Source: Polyangiaceae bacterium (GTDB lineage: Bacteria > Myxococcota_A > Polyangia > Polyangiales > Polyangiaceae). Taken from it: DNA of 64,000 bases. The stretch is taken from contig JAWKRG010000004.1 in NCBI GenBank assembly GCA_041389725.1, forward strand, positions 496,001 through 560,000, written 5' to 3'. Every line of letters starts with the position of its first letter. Positions within the stretch are counted from its first letter, which is position 1. Shown here piece after piece: positions 58,631 to 64,000 of this stretch. Under the pieces are notes generated by a model, which saw only the letters and a list, made by a program, of their open reading frames with translations, was not told the origin of the DNA and did not search any database. A program made the translations under genes and the position numbers.

Positions 58631-60070
58631 CTATGCCCCGGGCGAGTCGGGGGGCCGCCACTTGTGTGGCAGGAGTTCGTCGATTCGGTTGGCAGGGTGA
58701 GACTGCACGCGGATGAGGACGTCGGCCAGGTAGTCGATGGCGTTGACGCCGTGCTTTTCGCAGCTCGCCACCAGGGAGTAGAGCACCGCGAAGTTCTGAC
58801 CGGCGTCCTCGTGCCCGTAGAAAAGGTAGTTGGAGCGGCCCAAAGCGATGCGCCTGAGAGATGCTTCGGCAACGTTGTTGTCCGGCGGGATCGTCGGGTG
58901 TCGCAGGAACACGCCAAGCTCGCGAAAGTTTTTGAGCAGGTAGCGGATGGCCTTGGCCATGCCCGAGCGCGGAGGAAAGCCTCCGCGGTGTCGGCGGCCC
59001 CAGCAAAGCAGCTTGGCAAAGAGGGGCCGGGTCTTGTCGATGCGCATCTGCAGGTGTGCAGGCGTGCCGAGGATGCCTGCGGCTTTGGCACTGGCCTCGA
59101 GCTTGTAGATCTCGCCGATCAAGTCCAGGGCTTCAGTGGTTTCGGGGTGCTCGGACTGCTCGAAGATCTTTCGCCGTGCATGAGCCAAGCATCCTGCACG
59201 GAGGCGGCGCCCCGGTGCCGTGACCTTGTTGTACCCGGTGTACTGGTCGACGACGAGGCGACCTTGGGAATCTCCAAGCACCGCCTCCGGTACGCTACCG
59301 CTGCGAGTCGTGGCGTAGCGATACACGACGAAGGTCGGCGTGACGAAGGTCCACATGTATGCGCGCTTGTCGAGGCCTTGCTGTCGAGCACTGGTCTCGT
59401 CCGCGTGGACGTCTTCGGCTTCGGGCACGTGACGCAGCATGGCGTCGTACAGCGGCCGCAACTCGCCAGCGCCGCGATGCAAGAGCGAGCACATCGTGCT
59501 GCGCGAGATCGGAATGCCCAGATTCTTGTAGGCCTTCTCCAGTCGATACTGCGGGTTGGTGTCGCCGCACTTGTTGACGATGAGGTGCGCGATGAAGCTC
59601 GGGGCGTAGCGTGTCTTTTCCCCGACTCGCTCGGGCGCTGGAGCGGTGACGATGAAGCCACAACGACACGACAGCGTTTCACGCTGGAAGATCCGACGAC
59701 GGAAACGCCCCGGGATCCATTCGTAGACGGTCGAGGGCTTGCCTTTGCCAACACGTCGCAGCTTGTCGTTGCCGCACTCCGGACAGCGGCACAGCTGCGG
59801 AGGGACCGGCACAGGGATCGTCTCGGACTCGAGTTGCGCGTCGTGAATGGGAGCGCCACGGCTTCTGGCCGTGTCGCTTGGCTTGGGGGTCGGCGGTGGC
59901 ATCTTCGCCGGTTTGCGCCGCTCACTGCGATGGCCCCGCTTACGCCGCTCGAGCTCGGCGAGCTTTTCAGTGACCGTCTGGAGCTTCGCGCTCAGCTCTT
60001 CGAGTTGAGCTTGCTGCGCGTGCGCATAGGCCTTCCAGCCACAGTCGTGATCGTCGGGAGGCGGAACCAA
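58631..60070 (-). CDS. tnpC: IS66-family transposase TnpC (DDE)
   Basis: A protein of 479 residues. It has an N-terminal helical leader with coiled-coil look (QAQLEELSAKLQTVTEKLAE), a basic stretch RRKRGHRSERRKPAK, and a zinc-binding part with CRCPECGNDKL and LSCRCGFIVT. The catalytic core has Asp in EDVHADETSARQQ, Asp in LVVDQYTGYNKVTA and Glu in IPPDNNVAEASLRRI, the DDE triad of IS66 transposases. Catalyses cut-and-paste or copy-type transposition of the element. Length is near the family norm (about 500). Confidence 0.95.
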   Translation of the reverse strand: MVPPPDDHDCGWKAYAHAQQAQLEELSAKLQTVTEKLAELERRKRGHRSERRKPAKMPPPTPKPSDTARSRGAPIHDAQLESETIPVPVPPQLCRCPECGNDKLRRVGKGKPSTVYEWIPGRFRRRIFQRETLSCRCGFIVTAPAPERVGEKTRYAPSFIAHLIVNKCGDTNPQYRLEKAYKNLGIPISRSTMCSLLHRGAGELRPLYDAMLRHVPEAEDVHADETSARQQGLDKRAYMWTFVTPTFVVYRYATTRSGSVPEAVLGDSQGRLVVDQYTGYNKVTAPGRRLRAGCLAHARRKIFEQSEHPETTEALDLIGEIYKLEASAKAAGILGTPAHLQMRIDKTRPLFAKLLCWGRRHRGGFPPRSGMAKAIRYLLKNFRELGVFLRHPTIPPDNNVAEASLRRIALGRSNYLFYGHEDAGQNFAVLYSLVASCEKHGVNAIDYLADVLIRVQSHPANRIDELLPHKWRPPDSPGA

Positions 60071-60083
60071 CCTCTAGGTTGGA

Positions 60084-60485
60084 TCATATCGCGATCCGTT
60101 TGTCGATCCCCGAAATGCTTGGCTGCGCCTTTTTCGTCGACGGCGTCCACGCAACCGGTCGTTTCACATTGGCCACGTCAATCCCATCGAGGAGCATGGC
60201 GAGCTCCGTGCCGTCCATCAACACAGCGGCTCCATCACGCGTCACACGAGGCAGACGAAACCGACCGCGCTCCAGCCGCTTGTAGTACAGCACCAGGCCC
60301 CCGCGATCCCAGAACAGGATCTTGCAGCGATCGAGTCGCCGGCCCAGGAACACGAACAAGTGACCGGCAAACACGTCGAGTCCCCACTGGCCGCGCACGA
60401 TCTTGGACAGCCCGTCGTGGCCTCGGCGCAGGTCGACGGGCTCGACGGCCAAGTAGATCTGAACGCTGGACGGTAGTGTCAGCAC
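60084..60485 (-). CDS. tnpB: IS66-family accessory protein TnpB (Orf2)
   Basis: A protein of 133 residues with the Orf2 hallmark VQIYLAVEPVDLRRGHDGLS, FAGHLFVFLGRRLDRCKILF, WDRGGLVLYYKRLERGRFRL. These proteins are required for IS66 transposition, although their activity is not defined. It overlaps tnpA by 7 bases and is 13 bases from tnpC. Confidence 0.95.
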   Translation of the reverse strand: MLTLPSSVQIYLAVEPVDLRRGHDGLSKIVRGQWGLDVFAGHLFVFLGRRLDRCKILFWDRGGLVLYYKRLERGRFRLPRVTRDGAAVLMDGTELAMLLDGIDVANVKRPVAWTPSTKKAQPSISGIDKRIAI

Positions 60486-60778
60486 GCGGGCTCGGATAGC
60501 GCACGCACGACTCCCGCGATGAACTCGGCGCTGGCGTCGTGGTGGAACTGCAGCGTGACTGCTCCGAAGCGTGCCGTGAGTGCCACTGCGTCCTCATCAG
60601 TCCGCACCGGCAGCACTTGGACCCCGCTTCCGTGCCCCTCACGCCGCGACTTGTAGATGTGGTACTTCAGCGCAGCAACGGTGACGCCATGCTGTTTGGC
60701 GATCTCGGTGTGAGCCCGCCCCGAACGCTCCGCTGCCGCAACGATTGCCGCCCACTTCTTGTCTGCCCGACGTGCCAT
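60479..60778 (-). CDS. tnpA: IS66-family accessory protein TnpA (helix-turn-helix)
   Basis: A protein of 99 residues with a helix-turn-helix near the N-terminus (IVAAAERSGRAHTEIAKQHG then VTVAALKYHIYKSRRE). It matches the small TnpA of IS66 elements. It is the first gene, starting 63 bases from the right end; it probably binds the element ends or regulates the operon. Confidence 0.92.
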   Translation of the reverse strand: MARRADKKWAAIVAAAERSGRAHTEIAKQHGVTVAALKYHIYKSRREGHGSGVQVLPVRTDEDAVALTARFGAVTLQFHHDASAEFIAGVVRALSEPAC

Positions 60779-60841
60779 CGCCCGCCAGCATCATGCCCCG
60801 CGCCTCGACCGTGAAGGGCGTCCATATCGGGACGGTTACGT

Positions 60842-60849
60842 GGCAACGA
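60842..60849. repeat. Target-site duplication, right copy
   Basis: GTGGCAAC, identical to 58526-58533; supports the right boundary of the element at 60841. Confidence 0.93.
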
Positions 60850-60952
60850 ATTGCCCTAACTCATCGAGTGGTTTCCTTTTCGGCATGCCTCGCTCCGCTT
60901 TCGAATGACGATCCGGCATCCCAACCATCGGCGCAAAAGCCGAGCATCCTTA

Positions 60953-61078
60953 CGCCCCATCCCGACTGCAAGACAGGTACTTGCTATGCAAAGTATCGTT
61001 CCGCATCACGACACCCCTCATCCTCGCCGAGGCTTTGGTGGGCCTGGCCCGCTGCCTGCCCCTCGGCACCCTTTGAAC
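60953..61078 (+). repeat. Palindromic interspersed repeat, copy D
   Basis: The core GGTACTTGC-TAT-GCAAAGTATC is at 60977-60998, preceded by CCCCATCCCGACTGCAAGACA, followed by GTTCCGCA, CACCCCTCATCCTCGCCGAG and TTGGTGGGCCTGGCCCG. The tail (CCCCTCGGCACCCTTTGA) is shared with copy E but not with B and C, so the family has two subtypes. Confidence 0.8.
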
Positions 61079-61107
61079 CGGGCACGCGGCCTTCGTCCTC
61101 GAGCCGT

Positions 61108-61314
61108 TCAACCGGTGCTGTAGATGATGTGAGCGACGACCACGGAGGGATGCGCGAGCATGTATTCCGCATGGGGTTGCTCGGCGCGCAGGCGAGAGTG
61201 GTACTTGTTGGTGAAGCTGCGCAAGATCGCCAGGTCGCGCTTGGCGCATGCATCGAACGTTTCGGCCGGGTATTGATCCCACTGAGGAATGATCGGCATG
61301 CCCAGGATCCGCAC
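61108..61314 (-). CDS. Short hypothetical frame, possibly a gene remnant
   Basis: A frame of 68 residues (MRILGMPIIPQWDQYPAETF to HPSVVVAHIIYSTG) starting at a GTG within a copy of the second repeat. The sequence looks like a real protein end (FTNKYHSRLRAEQPHAEYML), with no leader. The start may have been lost when the repeat arrived, so this could be the 3' remnant of a longer gene. Low confidence. Confidence 0.4.
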   Translation of the reverse strand: MRILGMPIIPQWDQYPAETFDACAKRDLAILRSFTNKYHSRLRAEQPHAEYMLAHPSVVVAHIIYSTG

Positions 61315-61376
61315 GTTCCGAGCGCCCTCCTTCGAGGATTCCGAAGCGGCTCGCGCATCTCAACGCTCAGCGTGAC
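61299..61376. repeat. Second interspersed repeat, copy near 61.3 kb
   Basis: GATCCGCACGTTCCGAGCG (61306 on) and, after an insert, GCGCATCTCAACGCTCAGCG followed by TGACGCC (61352-61378). Both blocks match 57590-57640 closely, with one inserted segment of about 28 bases between them. Confidence 0.6.
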
Positions 61377-61428
61377 GCCAGCCCGAAGAACTTCTTCCGG
61401 ATGCTCGCACAAAGCGTGTGCTCGCCAT

Positions 61429-62568
61429 CTAGGGCCAACCGACGCCCGGAATGGGGTGACCCGGATGCACTTCCCGGCCAAACGCGTGAAAGAGTTCTAC
61501 GACGTGGCGTCGGTCGAGTTGTCTCATCAGCGTGACGGAAGCTCTGAGCGCAGCGAACTCTCGAGCAAGGCCAAACTCCATCCTGAAACCGACGTCACCC
61601 AGTATTCCGATGCGTGCCTCGCCGAAGCGCGCGAGTTCTGCGGGACCGGCGGAGTTCGAGTACCACTCACGATGGTCGTCGAAGCCAGGGATCTTGCCAG
61701 GGTGGTCCATCGCGCTCCAGCGAAACAACGTGAACGGCGGCACGTAACTGCCAGGCGCTTCTTGCGGCCCGCTGCCGTCGGCAACCGCAAGGACCATCGA
61801 CGGAGGCTGTGGGCCACGCACCGGTCGAGACCAGTGTGTAATGGAACGTGGTACGCCGCACAGCACAGCATGTAGCAGCGCGTACACCTGAAAAGCGTTT
61901 GCCACGCCCGTCACTTGAAGCGCGAAGCCGCGACATCCTTGGGGATCGAGGATGAACCATTCTTCATCTATTGGGACGCGCAGCAATCGAGCCAGGAAGT
62001 GCGAGTACATCGAGGCGTCCGAGAAGTGAGTGAGTGGGGCCAGCAACGCCTGCACGGAACTCGACTTCAACAAGTCAGGCTTTCGTGACAGTGCGGCAAT
62101 CAGCGGCTGACAGAAATGATCGATTGCCAGTAGCGACTGCGCGCCCAAGGAGTCGCTGTCTACGATGGCATCCCATTCTCGTGCGAACACCAGACGATTG
62201 GCGACCTCGACGGTCTCGGCCTGTTCGTTCTCGGTCTCGACTTCGTCCAGATTGGTGGCGGCATCGACGACGCTCCTAGCCGCGGTCAGGGCTGCCTCGA
62301 GGCGGGGCACCAGAACCTTCACGGCTAGCTCTGGATCTGCGCCTTCTTCGACGACGCACCCGCTGAGAAGTGCCACGAGGCCCGCGGCTTGGGGATGGGG
62401 AGCATTTGTTGCGTCCAGCAGACGGCGCAAGACGCGATCCACCACCACTTTGGGCTGGCCTTTGCTGAGCCGAAGCACTTGTGGCAGCAGCTCGCTGAGC
62501 CGAGCGTCTTTGGCGCGCGCGTCAGCGCTCGCACTGACGAATGCCTCGAGCGCCTCGTCCAAGTTCAT
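61429..62568 (-). CDS. Hypothetical cytosolic protein, 379 aa
   Basis: A protein of 379 residues, no leader. The N-terminal third is helical (DEALEAFVSASADARAKDAR, LSELLPQVLRLSKGQPKVVV), with a HEAT-like feel. The middle and C-terminal parts are mixed: AFQVYALLHAVLCGVPRSIT, YVPPFTLFRWSAMDHPGKIP, RIGILGDVGFRMEFGLAREF. Its start overlaps the stop of the gene at 62565 (ATGA), so the two are co-translated. Not recognised. Confidence 0.74.
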   Translation of the reverse strand: MNLDEALEAFVSASADARAKDARLSELLPQVLRLSKGQPKVVVDRVLRRLLDATNAPHPQAAGLVALLSGCVVEEGADPELAVKVLVPRLEAALTAARSVVDAATNLDEVETENEQAETVEVANRLVFAREWDAIVDSDSLGAQSLLAIDHFCQPLIAALSRKPDLLKSSSVQALLAPLTHFSDASMYSHFLARLLRVPIDEEWFILDPQGCRGFALQVTGVANAFQVYALLHAVLCGVPRSITHWSRPVRGPQPPSMVLAVADGSGPQEAPGSYVPPFTLFRWSAMDHPGKIPGFDDHREWYSNSAGPAELARFGEARIGILGDVGFRMEFGLAREFAALRASVTLMRQLDRRHVVELFHAFGREVHPGHPIPGVGWP

Positions 62569-62900
62569 CGAGACGACCGCTCTAGGCTCGAGGCGTGCGA
62601 GCTACTTGGCCACCACTCGCGGTGTCCGTCGGGGTCTTCAGCGAACTCGGCCTCCATCAGGAGGTCTCGCCAGTCCAGGCCGGCAAGTCGAATCGCACCA
62701 TCGAGCTGCTCCAAGACACCACACGACACCTTCAGCACCGCGAAACGGATCCGTTCGAGGCTCTCCGGCGTTGCCTTGCACCCAATTCGTAGGTTCCCCG
62801 CGCAACGCTCACGAATCATCTCAATGGCTGTCGCTTGATGCTCGCCAGGGAAAAGCAACTGAACTCGTGCGAGGGTTCCGTCGCTGAGGTCGATCGACAT
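62565..62900 (-). CDS. Small hypothetical protein, co-translated with 61429-62568
   Basis: A protein of 111 residues (MSIDLSDGTLARVQLLFPGE). The helical stretch HQATAIEMIRERCAGNLRIG and SLERIRFAVLKVSCGVLEQL, followed by LDWRDLLMEAEFAEDPDGHR, suggests a small all-alpha protein. The stop overlaps the next start by 4 bases. It belongs to the run of small minus-strand genes and may be one half of a two-protein unit. Function unknown. Confidence 0.74.
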   Translation of the reverse strand: MSIDLSDGTLARVQLLFPGEHQATAIEMIRERCAGNLRIGCKATPESLERIRFAVLKVSCGVLEQLDGAIRLAGLDWRDLLMEAEFAEDPDGHREWWPSSSHASSLERSSR

Positions 62901-63125
62901 GGCTGCCCGCCCGGATTCGATTGTGCCCGCAGCGAATCCTTCGACGCTACAATACCACCCCGGTGCGTGCGTTCCAGCTCTGGCGTGCCCGCTTCTCGCA
63001 GTTTGGCAAGGCTTGGTCGAGCAAGCACTCGCAATACGGTTTGCCCGAAGGCCTGTTGCAGGCCCACGGGGCTGGGTCCTCGGTAGTCTCGCCGCAGCCC
63101 GATACGCGCTGCCGCCCCCTGCGCT

Positions 63126-63521
63126 CTAGTCTTCTGGCCACCACCGCATGTCGTGCACGTCTTCACGGCTCGCGAGTGCTTCCTCCATTGCCGCCGCGAC
63201 GGACTCCACGCGGGCTTGCACGTCGATCTTGCGAAAGAGCTTGCGGATGAACGGCTTGCTTGGCTCGACGAAGCAGAGAAACCCGTCGTCCTCGCCGTCG
63301 AGATTGCCGCAGCCGACCCACAGCGGGTAGTCCGGGTTGTCGATCGGGACTGCCCAACCCCAGTCTTCCGCGTAGGGCTCGCCGCCGGTGAAACCGCGAG
63401 CATTCAACTCGGCCCGAAGAAAGTCTGCGAGCGAGCGACCCCACCGACCCGGATTGACTTCGTCGTCTTCACCGGGCCGCGCCGGAAAGGCGTCCGACCG
63501 GAACTCGAGGTGGGATCGCAT
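63126..63521 (-). CDS. Small cytosolic protein, widespread unnamed family
   Basis: A protein of 131 residues from the ATG at 63521 (MRSHLEFRSDAFPARPGEDD). Landmarks are NPGRWGRSLADFLRAELNAR, GGEPYAEDWGWAVPIDNPDY, LWVGCGNLDGEDDGFLCFVE and PSKPFIRKLFRKID. I recognise this pattern as a small conserved family of unknown function. It is separated from the 62565 gene by 225 bases in which I see nothing. Confidence 0.78.
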   Translation of the reverse strand: MRSHLEFRSDAFPARPGEDDEVNPGRWGRSLADFLRAELNARGFTGGEPYAEDWGWAVPIDNPDYPLWVGCGNLDGEDDGFLCFVEPSKPFIRKLFRKIDVQARVESVAAAMEEALASREDVHDMRWWPED

Positions 63522-63900
63522 GAGCGCCACCTTCGTACCGCCGCGGACGCCTGGCGTCCAAGCCTCGGCGCGTCACATCAGGCATTCAGCGCGGCCCTCA
63601 CCTCAAGGGAAGCGGTCGGTGTGGCCTGAGCGTTTCCTCGCACCAAGCACCAGGCGAGCCGTCGTGAGCGCGTCTACTCGCGCCCAACCCGCAGGCAAAC
63701 GGGACGCGAGCCGGTTCGGTCGATTCGCGCTCGCGTCGCCCCTACGCCCCATCCCCAGTGCAAAACAGATACTTGCTATGCAAAGTATCGTTCCGAGTCA
63801 CTGCACCCCTCGTCCTCGCCGAGCAATCGCAGGCCTCGCCCGCGGTCTACCCTTCGGCACCCCTTGACCCGCCGATCTCGCCCAGCGCCGCACGTGCCCA
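63522..63900. other. 379-base intergenic region containing repeat copy E
   Basis: No gene is seen. The region holds the palindromic repeat (63746-63868) in its right half; the left half shows nothing recognisable. Confidence 0.55.
63746..63868 (+). repeat. Palindromic interspersed repeat, copy E
   Basis: The core GATACTTGC-TAT-GCAAAGTATC is at 63768-63789, preceded by CCCCATCCCCAGTGCAAAACA and followed by GTTCCGAG, CACCCCTCGTCCTCGCCGAG and GGCCTCGCCCGCGG. The tail CCCTTCGGCACCCCTTGA is shared with copy D. Confidence 0.8.
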
Positions 63901-64000
63901 CTACAGACTGTACCCGACGTCGACGTAGAGCAGCGGCAGAAAGCCGTTGGTCGTGCGGCTTGCGTCGGGGTGTGGACCGTGCCGCGTTCAGTCCCGCGTC
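63901..64000 (-). CDS. C-terminal end of a barrel-like protein (partial)
   Basis: Only the last 32 codons are inside the window. They end in TTNGFLPLLYVDVGYSL and a TAG at 63901. The short alternating strand with a terminal Tyr-Ser-Leu is reminiscent of the last strand of an outer-membrane barrel. The rest of the gene lies to the right of the window. Confidence 0.5.

Larger units (their letters stand above)
58534..60841 (-). mobile_element. IS66-family insertion sequence, complete (2308 bases)
   Basis: Both ends carry the terminal inverted repeat: GTAACCGTCTCCATTCGGAC at the left (58534 on) and, read inward from the right end (60841 back), GTAACCGTCCCGATATGGAC. IS66 elements characteristically begin with GTAA. 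Inside, on the minus strand, are tnpA, tnpB and tnpC in the normal order. All three frames are open and the transposase has its DDE residues, so the element may still be active. The exact 8-base target duplication says that it inserted recently. Confidence 0.95.
58192..60888 (-). pseudogene. DUF6547-like gene split by the IS66 insertion
   Basis: The 3' part is at 58192-58533 and the 5' part at 60850-60888 (with the duplicated target GTGGCAAC). Removing 58534-60841 and one target copy restores one frame of about 126 residues: it begins at the ATG at 60888 (MPKRKPLDELGQFVATNLRD) and continues RGIDHLDSLLAAHWKAPSLL through SMDAAIHDFLFALQEQ to HGEPPEEA. The fold pattern (helix, then IHDFLFAL and a short strand region SDGLQGEMFSADGWFARFS) resembles DUF6547-type proteins. 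In the present arrangement no start remains in the 3' part, so the gene is inactive. Confidence 0.82.

Noticed and set aside
58577..60499. Plus-strand open frame of 640 codons across the IS66 element
   Set aside because: Antisense to tnpC and tnpB, which have family motifs in the expected order.
62816..63403. Minus-strand frame of 195 codons
   Set aside because: Shifted frame overlapping both the 63126 gene and the start of the 62565 gene; Ser/Arg-rich with no motif.
1..64000. tRNA, rRNA or riboswitch genes
   Set aside because: I found no cloverleaf with a TTCGA-type loop and acceptor stem, and no conserved riboswitch core, by eye; a covariance search would be needed to exclude them.

Overview
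The window looks like a chromosomal stretch from a large-genome myxobacterium (Myxococcota, probably the Polyangiales/Sorangium side). The base composition is very GC-rich. There are two membrane-anchored Ser/Thr protein kinases of the myxobacterial HRDVSPxN type, an FHA-domain sigma-54 activator, a MYXO-CTERM-type surface protein, and more than a dozen lipoproteins, many with Gly/Ser-rich linkers behind the lipobox. Ribosomal RNA, tRNA and housekeeping genes were not seen, so this is accessory or lineage-specific DNA.

Layout. 1-5370 (-): a tightly coupled operon for envelope transport (LolA-like protein, two FtsX/MacB permeases, LolD-type ATPase, outer-membrane barrel-like protein), with a divergent AraC regulator at 5407. 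6472-10257: Cys-rich lipoprotein, then a TPR-type membrane protein and a Ser/Thr kinase. 10281-12459 (-): SRPBCC protein with TetR regulator, and a stand-alone gyrase-B-like ATPase without TOPRIM domain. 12636-17643: lipoprotein, SRPBCC/ArsR pair with a palindromic operator, zinc-ribbon/beta-propeller protein, frameshifted DUF4386 gene, and a PadR regulator with a palindrome at its start codon. 17840-21107 (-): second kinase with partner, and a LamG-like lipoprotein. 21235-25741 (+): FHA-sigma-54 activator followed by two duplicated lipoproteins, each preceded by the same two dyads and a GG-N10-GC promoter-like element. 25760-41953: mixed lipoproteins, an M48 protease, a decayed toxin-antitoxin pair, a beta-helix MYXO-CTERM protein, an SGNH hydrolase, and DUF4259 and DUF4303 proteins. 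42400-45200: clustered short repeats upstream of a DUF222-like/HNH endonuclease gene that is itself full of tandem repeats. 45199-55951: secreted lipoproteins and two alpha/beta hydrolases. 56234-63521 (-): small cytosolic SMI1/KNR4- and DUF-type proteins, interrupted by a complete IS66-family element (58534-60841) with terminal inverted repeats and a perfect 8-bp target duplication. 63901-64000: the 3' end of another barrel-like protein.

Two interspersed repeat families lie between genes. One has an AT-rich palindromic core and five copies, all 65-128 bases downstream of a stop codon. The strongest leads are (i) the FHA activator with its apparent cis-linked, duplicated target promoters, (ii) the trimmed gyrase-B-like ATPase with altered catalytic positions, (iii) the repeat array next to the HNH gene, (iv) the palindromic 3'-flank repeat family, and (v) the IS66 insertion whose interrupted host gene can be rebuilt exactly. 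All assignments were made by eye, without database searches.
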